Under the pieces are notes generated by a model that was not told where the DNA came from, ran no database searches, and saw nothing but the letters and a program-made list of their open reading frames with translations. A stretch of 16,344 nt of DNA from Flavobacterium sp. (GTDB taxonomy: Bacteria > Bacteroidota > Bacteroidia > Flavobacteriales > Flavobacteriaceae): contig JAHEBK010000007.1 in the NCBI GenBank assembly GCA_024642295.1, positions 1 through 16,344 of the forward strand, read 5' to 3'. Made by a program: the position numbers and the translations under genes. Below, in pieces: positions 6,537 to 15,100 of this stretch. How positions within the stretch are numbered: the stretch's first letter is position 1; the number at the start of each line of letters is the position of its first letter.

Positions 6537-7334
6537 ATGAAATATTTAGAAACAGAAGAAGAGAAAAAATCATTTGCTATCACATCAACTATTTTTGTGA
6601 TACTACTCATTTTGTTTTTTTATCTAGGACTAACTTCTCTTGATCCACCACCTGAAAATGGAATTGCCATCAATTTTGGCACCACTGAGTTTGGCTCTGG
6701 CGAAATACAACCCAAAGAAGCCATTCAATCAGCACCTACTCCAACTGCCGCAAAACCATCACGCACTAGTGATGACGATGTTATCTCTCAAGAAATGGAA
6801 GATGCTATAGTAATGAAAAAAGCTAAAAAGGTAATACCAACCAAAGAAGAAGCCAAAGAAGAAGTAAAACAAAAACCGGTTGAAAGCCCTAAACCTTCTA
6901 AAAGTACGACAGATGCATTGTCTAGTTTAATCAACGGACCTAAATCTGATGGAAAAGCAAAAGGTGGTGAAGGCAATGACGACAAAGCAGGAGACAAAGG
7001 CAGCTTAAATGGTGATCCATACGCTAATTCTTATTATGGTTCTGGTACAGGAGCTGGAAATGGGAGCGGATGGGGTCTTAATGGTAGAACAATAAGTGCT
7101 AGAGGAAAAGAAGTTCAAAAATGTAACGAATCTGGGACTGTAGTAGTACAAATTACAGTAAATCGCAGTGGAAATGTCATAGCTGCTAAATACACCAAAG
7201 GAACAACTAACACCAACCCTTGTTTAGTTGAACCTGCATTAGCCACAGCTAGAAAATACAGATGGCAACCTGACAGCAATGCTCCTGAAACACAAATTGG
7301 ATTCATCACAGTTAACTTCAAATTAGGAGAATAA
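6537..7334 (+). CDS. TonB-like energy transducer
   Basis: A 265-residue protein with a short charged cytoplasmic N-terminus (MKYLETEEEKK), one membrane helix at about 13-33, a long low-complexity periplasmic linker (about 35-180), and a compact C-terminal domain (about 185-265). The linker is rich in Lys, Glu, Pro and Ser (95-125) then in Gly, Ser, Asp and Lys (135-180), including GSGTGAGNGSGWG at 168-180. The C-terminal domain contains GTVVVQITVNRSGNV (200-214) and a final strand, typical of TonB C-terminal domains that contact outer-membrane receptors. Two cysteines only, Cys196 and Cys229, both in the C-terminal domain and probably periplasmic, could form a disulfide. It starts 36 bases after exbD, so it should be driven by the ExbB-ExbD pair. 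Which receptors it serves is unknown. Confidence 0.85.
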   Translation: MKYLETEEEKKSFAITSTIFVILLILFFYLGLTSLDPPPENGIAINFGTTEFGSGEIQPKEAIQSAPTPTAAKPSRTSDDDVISQEMEDAIVMKKAKKVIPTKEEAKEEVKQKPVESPKPSKSTTDALSSLINGPKSDGKAKGGEGNDDKAGDKGSLNGDPYANSYYGSGTGAGNGSGWGLNGRTISARGKEVQKCNESGTVVVQITVNRSGNVIAAKYTKGTTNTNPCLVEPALATARKYRWQPDSNAPETQIGFITVNFKLGE

Positions 7335-7352
7335 ATCCTTTAAATAAGTTTG
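7323..7352 (+). promoter_or_regulatory. Possible promoter of folC inside the end of the TonB-like gene
   Basis: A perfect -7 element TAAGTTTG (7345-7352) lies 24 bases before the folC ATG. The base triplet 19 bases upstream is TTA (7323-7325) instead of TTG. The element starts 10 bases after the TonB-like stop codon; folC could therefore be expressed both by read-through and from this site. Confidence 0.4.
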
Positions 7353-7376
7353 ATTTTCAGCTCAATTAAAACAAAA

Positions 7377-8609
7377 ATGAATTATCAAGAAACTACCCAA
7401 TGGATGTTCAATCAGCTTCCTATGTATCAAACTCAAGGAGCTTCTGCATACAAGGAAGATTTAACCAATATAATAGCGCTTGCCAATCACCTTAACAATC
7501 CGCATCAAAATTTAAAATGCATTCATATTGCAGGAACTAACGGCAAAGGTTCCACTTCGCATATGTTGGCTTCTATATTACAAGAAGCAGGATACAAAGT
7601 GGGTTTATACACCTCACCTCACCTAAAAGATTACAGAGAACGAATCAAAATAATTGGCCCCGACGCTTCGGGGGAAATTAGCGAAGCGTTTGTTTGTGAA
7701 TTCATCGCGAAAAACAAAGCATACTTCGAGTCGAACGACATCAGCTTTTTTGAAATGAGTGTTGGACTTGCTTTTGATTATTTTCAAAAAGAAAACGTTG
7801 ATTTTGCTATTATAGAAGTGGGTATGGGCGGACGTTTAGACGCTACTAACATCATCAGCCCTCTCCTATCTGTAATCACAAACATAGGATTGGATCATGT
7901 CCAATTTCTAGGAAACACACTGGAACTCGTTGCAGCAGAAAAAGCAGGTATTATTAAAGACAAAATACCCGTAGTAATTGGTGAATATACTCCAGAAACC
8001 AAAGCTGTTTTCATTGAAAAAGCCAAAGAGAAACAAGCTGAAATTTATTTTGCTTCTGATTTAATTTCGGAAATATATCCTTCAGATTTGTTGGGAGACT
8101 ATCAAGTCTTTAATAAAAAAACCGTCTTACAGACTATCGAAGTTTTAATTTCACAAAAAAGCATTTCCATTTCAAATGAACAGATTAAAAACGGTCTTTT
8201 GAATGTAACCAAAAATACTAATCTTCAAGGAAGATGGCAACAACTAGGCAGTTCGCCCAAAATTATCTGTGACACAGCCCATAATAAAGAAGGTTTAAAT
8301 ATTGTTTTAAATCAAATTCAAAAAGAAAATTTTAAAACTTTACATATTGTTTTTGGAGTGGTGAATGACAAAAACCTGGAGGCTATTTTGCCTTTATTAC
8401 CCAAAAATGCGATTTATTACTTTTCGAAACCAAATAATCCAAGAGGTTTAGATGCTGGTATTTTATTTGAAAAAGCAATCCAAAACGGACTTAAAGGAAA
8501 AATATTCAACTCAATACCAGAAGCTTACAAGACAGCCTTAAAGCAAGCCGAAAGTGACGACTTTATTTATATAGGAGGAAGTACGTTTGTAGTGGCAGAA
8601 ATACTTTAA
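7377..8609 (+). CDS. folC: Bifunctional folylpolyglutamate synthase / dihydrofolate synthase
   Basis: ATP-dependent ligase that adds glutamate to dihydropteroate (making dihydrofolate) and extends the glutamate tail of folates; cytoplasmic. The 410-residue protein is normal in length for FolC. It shows the Mur-ligase-type layout: P-loop GTNGKGST at 53-60, SPHLKDYRERI at 80-90, EVGMGGRLDATN at 147-158, ITNIGLDHVQFLG at 167-179, AAEKAGIIK at 186-194 (the Lys position often carbamylated in the superfamily), and DTAHNKEGL at 299-307 in the C-terminal domain. ATG 7377 is chosen because MNYQETTQWM matches the usual N-terminus; an in-frame TTG at 7350 lies inside the -7 promoter element. The gene ends 86 bases before the tRNA-Val gene, with a T-rich run but no convincing hairpin of its own. 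Confidence 0.94.
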   Translation: MNYQETTQWMFNQLPMYQTQGASAYKEDLTNIIALANHLNNPHQNLKCIHIAGTNGKGSTSHMLASILQEAGYKVGLYTSPHLKDYRERIKIIGPDASGEISEAFVCEFIAKNKAYFESNDISFFEMSVGLAFDYFQKENVDFAIIEVGMGGRLDATNIISPLLSVITNIGLDHVQFLGNTLELVAAEKAGIIKDKIPVVIGEYTPETKAVFIEKAKEKQAEIYFASDLISEIYPSDLLGDYQVFNKKTVLQTIEVLISQKSISISNEQIKNGLLNVTKNTNLQGRWQQLGSSPKIICDTAHNKEGLNIVLNQIQKENFKTLHIVFGVVNDKNLEAILPLLPKNAIYYFSKPNNPRGLDAGILFEKAIQNGLKGKIFNSIPEAYKTALKQAESDDFIYIGGSTFVVAEIL

Positions 8610-8627
8610 TTTTTTTTTATTTTATAC

Positions 8628-8657
8628 TTGCAAATACAAAAAAGAGTCTTATATTTG
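8628..8657 (+). promoter_or_regulatory. Promoter of tRNA-Val gene
   Basis: TTG at 8628-8630, 19 bases, then TATATTTG at 8650-8657: a full match to the Bacteroidota TTG / TAnnTTTG promoter. It lies 38 bases before the mature tRNA 5' end, leaving a leader of about 30 bases to be removed by RNase P. Confidence 0.8.
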
Positions 8658-8695
8658 CACTCGCAATCACAAAATGATAGCAACCTAGTAAAATA

Positions 8696-8770
8696 GGGCG
8701 ATTAGCTCAGCTGGTTCAGAGCACCTCGTTTACACCGAGGGGGTCGGGGGTTCGAACCCCTCATCGCCCA
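8696..8770 (+). tRNA. tRNA-Val (anticodon TAC)
   Basis: A full cloverleaf of 75 bases can be folded by eye: acceptor stem GGGCGAT (8696-8702) pairing with ATCGCCC (8763-8769), discriminator A at 8770, D arm GCTC...GAGC, anticodon stem CCTCG/CGAGG around loop TTTACAC giving anticodon TAC for valine GUA/GUG codons, and T arm with loop TTCGAAC. The 3' CCA is not encoded (the next bases are CAA), so it must be added after transcription. It has its own promoter and a terminator, and stands as a single tRNA gene between folC and the convergent murF. Confidence 0.97.
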
Positions 8771-8771
8771 C

Positions 8772-8805
8772 AAAAAACTCCATTAGAAATAGTGGAGTTT
8801 TTTTT
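8772..8805. terminator. Bidirectional terminator between tRNA-Val and murF
   Basis: Inverted repeat aaaaaactcca (8772-8782) / tggagttttttt (8794-8805) with an 11-base loop. It ends in a T run on the plus strand just past the tRNA, and because the stem is flanked by A on the left, it also ends in a T run when read on the minus strand, about 80 bases past the murF stop. It can thus end both converging transcripts. Confidence 0.85.
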
Positions 8806-8884
8806 ATGCTTTTTTTAAAATATAAGGTTTAATAGTCAAAAATAGTTGGTAAAAACTTTTTGAGGGCTTATAAAATATAATGAA

Positions 8885-10168
8885 TTACATAAATTCAAGT
8901 GTTCTCTCTAAGGCCATCCCCCTTGAACCTTTGATTAAAATGACATTTTCAGAAAACGTAGCTTCTTTTATAAAAAATTCAAAATCTGAAAAATTTCTAA
9001 AGAATTTAAAATTATCATTCCCATTCCTGTTTTCATAAAAAGCTTCACCCACAAAGTAACAGTTGACATCTGCACTTATCAAATCCGAATCAACAATAGC
9101 CCTGTGTTCTTTTAAACTATCCTCTCCTAATTCAAACATATCGCCAAGAATCATGACTTTGTTTGATTTTTCTAATTGTACAAAATTTTGAATCGCTACA
9201 GCCATACTACTAGGATTAGCATTATACGCATCCAAAATAATCTCATTGGTTCCTTTCGAGATTAATTGCGAACGATTGTTTTCCGGAACATACCCTTCCA
9301 AAGCTTCTTTTATTGCCAAATCATCAACTTTAAAATACTTTCCTATAGTAAGTGCTGCATTCAAGTTATTCGCATTGTACAAACCTATTAAATGCGAGCT
9401 GATTTTCATACCAGCATAATTCACTTCTACAAACGGATTTGCACTTATTGAATCTATAGAAACATCTGCAATTTGTTTATTAATTCCGAATGAGTACGAA
9501 TTTAAAACTTTTGTTTTTTCTACCTGAATAACATCATCTAAATTTACAAATGCGAGACCACTACTTTCTAACAAATACTGATACATCTCACTTTTACCTT
9601 GAATAACACCTTCAACACCTCCAAAACCTTCAAGATGAGCTTTCCCAAAATTGGTTATATAACCATAATTAGGCTTGGCAATCTCACAAAGAAATTCAAT
9701 TTCTTTTTTATGATTAGCCCCCATTTCTACAATTCCAATTTCGGTTTCAGAATTAAAAGATAACAAAGTTAATGGCACACCAATATGGTTATTCAAATTA
9801 CCTACAGTCGCTTTTGTTTTAAATTTTTTAGAAAGAACAACCTGAATTAATTCTTTTGTAGTAGTCTTACCATTACTTCCGGTAAGGGCCACTATTGGTA
9901 AGTTTAAATAGTCACGATGAAAACTAGCCAATTGTTGTAAAGCAACCAAACTGTCATTTACCAAAATAGTCCTTTCATCAATATAAAATGACTCATTATC
10001 TATTATAACATAGGAAGCTCCTTTTTCTAACGCTTCCTTTGCAAAAGTGTTAGCATCAAAACGCTCTCCTTTTATTGCAAAAAACATTGAATTAGCTTCA
10101 ATTTTACGAGTATCTATTGAAACCCCAACAGACTTCAAGAACAACTCATGAATGAAATTAATATCCAT
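8885..10168 (-). CDS. murF: UDP-N-acetylmuramoyl-tripeptide--D-alanyl-D-alanine ligase
   Basis: Cytoplasmic enzyme that joins D-Ala-D-Ala to UDP-MurNAc-tripeptide, the last step of the soluble peptidoglycan precursor pathway. The 427-residue protein has the three Mur ligase domains: an N-terminal uridine-side domain with SIDTRKIEANSMFFAIKGE (18-36), a central ATPase with P-loop GSNGKTTT (97-104), NNHIGVPLT (126-134), EMGANHKKEI (148-157) and ITNFGKAHLEGFG (171-183), and a C-terminal domain with DAYNANPSSM and ILGDMFELGE. This pattern is MurF and not MurC, D or E. The first ATG gives the usual short N-terminus. It lies 73 bases downstream of gldJ on the same strand, with a terminator between them, so some expression may come from read-through; I do not see a strong separate promoter. 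Confidence 0.95.
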   Translation of the reverse strand: MDINFIHELFLKSVGVSIDTRKIEANSMFFAIKGERFDANTFAKEALEKGASYVIIDNESFYIDERTILVNDSLVALQQLASFHRDYLNLPIVALTGSNGKTTTKELIQVVLSKKFKTKATVGNLNNHIGVPLTLLSFNSETEIGIVEMGANHKKEIEFLCEIAKPNYGYITNFGKAHLEGFGGVEGVIQGKSEMYQYLLESSGLAFVNLDDVIQVEKTKVLNSYSFGINKQIADVSIDSISANPFVEVNYAGMKISSHLIGLYNANNLNAALTIGKYFKVDDLAIKEALEGYVPENNRSQLISKGTNEIILDAYNANPSSMAVAIQNFVQLEKSNKVMILGDMFELGEDSLKEHRAIVDSDLISADVNCYFVGEAFYENRNGNDNFKFFRNFSDFEFFIKEATFSENVILIKGSRGMALERTLEFM

Positions 10169-10187
10169 TTACAAATAATTTAAAAAA

Positions 10188-10214
10188 ATTAAAAGCCCTA
10201 ATCAAAGGGCTTTT
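10188..10214 (-). terminator. Rho-independent terminator after gldJ
   Basis: Inverted repeat aaaagccct (10191-10199) / agggctttt (10206-10214) with a 6-base loop, followed on the minus strand by a T-rich run. It lies 28 bases past the gldJ stop and 20 bases before the murF start. Confidence 0.8.
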
Positions 10215-10241
10215 ATTTATAATATCAAATAACTATTTTTT

Positions 10242-11906
10242 CTAATTTCTAGCAGATTTTCTCTTTTCTGACTTTGGACCTACTTTAGACATAGCGCATC
10301 TAAATCCAATGTAATCTGTAGCCATATCTTGAGGAAAATACCTTCTTTGTGCTGGATCTAACCAATAGGCTCTATCTCTCCATGAACCTCCTTTATATAC
10401 CCTTACTTCATCATTAATCATAGTGGTTCTTTTGCTAGTTTTATCATATTTTCTAACCATAGAACCTAAACTATCAACTGAAACATTATGCTTAGGAGAA
10501 TTATACATCTCAAATTTCGGTTTATCCGAACCCGTTTCAGAAGATCCAAAATTATAATATATAGAAGATTGCTTATCCCCATCTCTATAATTAATATTGT
10601 TACTTTTATCAAAATTTTGCCTTAAATATGTCTCTTGTTCATCAACAGGAACTTGAGCAATTTGACCTGGAAAGCTTCTAGACATAATCTTACCATTACT
10701 CAAAGTATCATATTGTATCTTATCCTTAGTAACAATCTCAACTTTCCCGTCTTTTCCTATTTTATTTTTGGTATACATATTACCTCTAAAATAGTTAAAA
10801 TCATTAGCTTCGTTATCTATAATTGGTCTATAAACATCGGCAACCCATTCTGCTACGTTACCTGCCATATCATATAATCCAAAATCATTTGCAGGATATT
10901 TTTTTACTTCATTAGTGATATCAGCACCGTCATCAGACCATCCTGCTATACCACCATAATCACCATTTCCTTGTTTAAAGTTCGCTAACTGATCGCCCTT
11001 AGATTGTCTCTTCCCAGAACGGGTATGACTTCCTGACCAAGGGTATTTCTTTTGCCCTTTATAAGTATTATATTCTCTCTGGCCTACATCTGCTGCAGCG
11101 GCATATTCCCACTCTGCTTCAGTTGGCAATCTATATTCTGGCAAAACAATTCCTGAAGAACGTGTTGCATAATTACCTTTAGTTTCTTCACCTTTTTTGA
11201 CTTGTCTTCCTTGAGGTTTTTTTAATACTACAGCATCGTTTTTGGCTCCATACGCAGAAGTTGGACTTATGATATACGTTTCAGTATCATAAATACTTTC
11301 AGCATCAACTTCATCAGTCTTTGCGTTTTTCTTTAAATAACCACTTTTTTCTAAAATAGCTTCATTGACACGATTTGTTCTCCATTTACTAAATTCAACA
11401 GCTTGAATCCAATTCACTCCTACTACTGGATAATTAGCATAAGCAGGATGCCTTAGATAATTATTAGTCATTGTCTCATTATATCCCAATCTATTTCTCC
11501 AAACTAAGGTATCGGGAGAAGCTCCAAGATAAATATGCCTATAACTTTCTTCAGTAGGTGGAAAAACTTTTTTAACCCAATCCAAATATTCTAAATACAT
11601 GAAATTAGTCACCTCGGTTTCGTCCATATAAAATGACTGTACATGTTGCTGTGTTGGTGTATTGTTCCAATCGTGCATAACATCATCTTGAACTTTACCC
11701 ATTGTAAAAGTTCCACCTTCTACAAAAACTAATCCTGGACCAGCAGTAGGTGTATTTCTACTTGGTGCTTTTTTTCCGCTTACATTCCATCCAGTTGCTC
11801 TAGATGCGCTACTAGAACTTGACTTTTTACTACAACTAGAAAAACCTACAACAATCAGCGCCATAGACAAAACAAATCGCACGATTATATTCATGTTTAC
11901 TTTCAT
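10242..11906 (-). CDS. gldJ: Gliding motility lipoprotein GldJ
   Basis: Lipoprotein needed for gliding and for a stable type IX secretion system in Flavobacterium. The 554-residue protein has a lipoprotein signal peptide with the lipid-carrying Cys25 (G-F-S-S-C), then a Ser-rich stretch and a domain related to formylglycine-generating enzymes (SUMF1): VEGGTFTMG near 62-70, VVGVNWIQAVEFSKW near 160-175, YRLPTEAEWEYAA (258-270), DMAGNVAEWVAD (346-357), YKGGSWRDR (504-512) and GFRC ending at Cys537. The two active-site cysteines of true formylglycine-generating enzymes, expected between SWRDR and GFRC, are absent, so it should be structural. The C-terminus is strongly basic. Met5 is an alternative start 12 bases downstream. 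It is divergent from porU across 211 bases, the arrangement known in F. johnsoniae. Confidence 0.93.
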   Translation of the reverse strand: MKVNMNIIVRFVLSMALIVVGFSSCSKKSSSSSASRATGWNVSGKKAPSRNTPTAGPGLVFVEGGTFTMGKVQDDVMHDWNNTPTQQHVQSFYMDETEVTNFMYLEYLDWVKKVFPPTEESYRHIYLGASPDTLVWRNRLGYNETMTNNYLRHPAYANYPVVGVNWIQAVEFSKWRTNRVNEAILEKSGYLKKNAKTDEVDAESIYDTETYIISPTSAYGAKNDAVVLKKPQGRQVKKGEETKGNYATRSSGIVLPEYRLPTEAEWEYAAAADVGQREYNTYKGQKKYPWSGSHTRSGKRQSKGDQLANFKQGNGDYGGIAGWSDDGADITNEVKKYPANDFGLYDMAGNVAEWVADVYRPIIDNEANDFNYFRGNMYTKNKIGKDGKVEIVTKDKIQYDTLSNGKIMSRSFPGQIAQVPVDEQETYLRQNFDKSNNINYRDGDKQSSIYYNFGSSETGSDKPKFEMYNSPKHNVSVDSLGSMVRKYDKTSKRTTMINDEVRVYKGGSWRDRAYWLDPAQRRYFPQDMATDYIGFRCAMSKVGPKSEKRKSARN

Positions 11907-11936
11907 ACTATATTAAGGTAATACTTTAAAGTGATG

Positions 11937-11965
11937 CAATATAATAATTAACCATTAACTAACAA
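11937..11965 (-). promoter_or_regulatory. Probable promoter of gldJ
   Basis: On the minus strand TTG (11965-11963), 19 bases, then TATATTG (11943-11937), close to but not a full TAnnTTTG. It lies about 31 bases before the gldJ ATG in the divergent gldJ/porU region. No equally good element is seen facing porU. Confidence 0.4.
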
Positions 11966-12117
11966 CACCAATAAATAAAAATTATTAATGAAACTTCGAT
12001 ATATCGAAATACATAAAAAACAACGCAAAAATATACTATTTATTATTTATTTTCACATTAAATGATTTATTTTTACCCATTATTATTATTACAATCAATC
12101 TCAATTTAAGCGTAAAA

Positions 12118-15100
12118 ATGAGAAAAATACTTCAAATAACTACACTCTTACTCTGTTTTTCTTCTATTTCACAATCAAAAGGAGATGTAAACATCAATTG
12201 GACTGATAAAAACGAGGTTGATTATGGTCAATTCAAAATAAAAATCCCTAATTTTTCTGGAAATAACTTTCAATTTGATTCTTCAGAGAGAACGATACAT
12301 TTTGTTTTAAAATTACCAGAAAATACAGTTTACGACGAAAATAATATCCAAATCACAAATGTTAATTATGAAAATATTGGATCTTCAGAACTTGGAGAAC
12401 TAACCATTGAAAAAATTCCTAACAGATTAAAGGCTAGTATTTTAAACAATAACGCAAGAGAACTTATCCAATCTTTCCTTTTCATTTCCCCAATAATAAA
12501 AGATGAATTTGGATATAAAAAAATAACATCATTTACATACAAAGTAAACATACAAAACAATAACTTTTCAAAAAATACAATCACTAACAAAAGCGCCAAC
12601 ACAAATACCATCACCAACTCCGTATTAGCTTCAGGTGACTGGTATCGTTTTTACATTGAAAAATCTGGTGTTTACAAAATTGATAAAAACTTCCTTCAAC
12701 AATTAGGAATAAATTTAAACAATATAAACCCAAAAAACATCAGGTTGTTTGGCAATGGAGGAAAAATGCTTCCATTGTCCAACCAAACCTATTACCCTTC
12801 CGATTTAACCGAAAATGCCATCCAAATCTTCGGAGAACAAGACGGGAGATTTGACAACGAAGACTACATCCTTTTTTACGGAGAAGGAACAACAGCAATA
12901 TGGAACGAGGAAAGTCTAACTTCGATAAACCTCTATGCAGACAAATCCTATTATTACATTAACATTCAAGGAGAAGAAGGCAAAAGAATTCCAGAAATGA
13001 CACAGCCAACTGGAACAGCTTCCCTTAACATAACCAACTTTGACGACACTCAATTTCATGAATTGGACTTAATTAATATTGCTAATTTAGGAAGACAATG
13101 GTTCGGAGAATCATTTGAGATAAAAAACACTCAAGAGTTCACATTCAATTTCCCAAATATTGATACTTCTATCCCAGCAACAATAAAAATAGGAGCAGGA
13201 GCTGCGGCATTTACCCCAACTTCTTTTAAAGTAACTGCAAATAATTCTGACTTAGGAACGCTTAATTTAGCTCCATTAGCCGGTATTACTAGCGATATAA
13301 AATACACGCACAACACTTTTAATCGCACCTACAACGGTACAGAAAACACAACCATAAAACTAACCTATGACAACAATAACGTAACAGGATCAAAAGGATA
13401 CCTTGATTACATTCAAATTACAGCCAAAAGAAATTTAATAGGTTTTGGCAAACAATTTCATTTCCTAAACAACTCATCGAGTTCTAATTTAGGAATTGCC
13501 AATTACACTATTTCAAACGCGAAAACAATTTCACAAGTTTGGGACATTACTGATATTTACAACATCTCAAAATATACCAATCAAAACCAAGATTCATTTT
13601 CATTTAAAACAAACCTAGGTGTTCTTAAAAAATATATTGCTTTAGACACCGATTATTTAAAACCTTTAAAAGAAAACAGTTCTAAAATCTCAAATCAAAA
13701 CATCAAAGGAACGATTTTCAACAATAATGAAGGACAATTTCAAGATATTGATTACGTTATAATAACGCCAAGTCTTTTAGTGAACCAAGCCGAAAAACTA
13801 GCAAATTTTCATCGTTCTTATTCTAAACTCAATACAAAAGTTATCACATTAGAATCTATCTACCAAGAATTCTCTGCTGGAAAACAAGATATTGCAGCTA
13901 TTCGAAACTGTATAAAATACATCTATCAAAATAGTTCATCGACAGCTAAAAGAATAAAATACATTAATTTATTTGGAGACGCTTCATTTGATTACAAAAA
14001 CAGAATCATAAACAATACTAATATTGTACCAATTTATCACGCTTTAAGAGGAAATACAATTGGCGAAGCTTCTTTTTCTTCAGATGACTTTTTTGGATAC
14101 ATGGACAATAACGAGGGAAACATTGTTAATTCTTTTGGAGGAATTGATATCGCAGTAGGCAGAATGATTCATTCAGACACTCAAAAAGCAGATGAGATGG
14201 TTAATAAAGTCATCGAATATCATGACGAAAAATCGTATGGGAATTGGAGAAACAATTGTATTATGATAGCTGATGATTCTGACAGAACAACTGACCCCAC
14301 TATACAATTCAGACAAAACAATTTGGCTGATTTAGCAGCCTCAAAAAAACCATTCATAAATATAGATAAAATTCTTTTAGACTCTTTCACTCAAGAAACT
14401 TCAGCGGGTGGTAATAGATACCCTAAAGCACGAAAAGAACTTTTTGATGCATTTGAAAAAGGAGCTTTAATTCTTAATTATCTAGGACATGGTGGAGAAG
14501 ACGGCCTAGCAGGTGAGAGAATATGGGAAAAATCAGATGGTCAAAATTTAAAAAACCAATATAAATACCCATTATTTGTAACTATCACTTGTGATTTTTC
14601 TCGCTTTGATAACCCAAGTAGACCTACTGCTGGAGAATTCACCTACTGGAACCCAAAAGGAGGCGCTATAGCCATGCTAACAACTATTAGAGCCATTTTA
14701 CAAACACCGGCAGAAAATTTTAATGACATTATTTTCAACTACCTATTATCCTTCGATTCTAATCAATACACGACAATTGCAGAAGCATTACGCTTGGCTA
14801 AAAATAGTGCTCCTAGCCCCTCCTCAAATGTTGTTTTTTATATTGGAGATCCAGCCCTTATGTTAGCCATACCTAAACCTAAAATTCGATTAACTAAAGT
14901 AAATGACATACCCATAACACAAACAATAGACAATTTCAAATCTCTTGATAAAATAAAAATAACCGGTGAAGTAACTGATGAGTATAACAATATACTCTCA
15001 AACTATACTGGAGAAGTTTTTACAAAAATATTTGACAAAACAATAGTTAAAAAAACACTTAACAATGATGGAAATAGTCCTCCAATAAGTTTTAACTCCC

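Noticed and set aside
8610..8627. T-rich run after folC as a terminator
   Set aside because: No inverted repeat precedes the T run, so it does not meet the form of a rho-independent terminator.
10635..10877. Open frame on the plus strand opposite gldJ
   Set aside because: It lies wholly inside gldJ in the antisense direction, has low-complexity composition and no recognisable domain; a shadow of the real gene.
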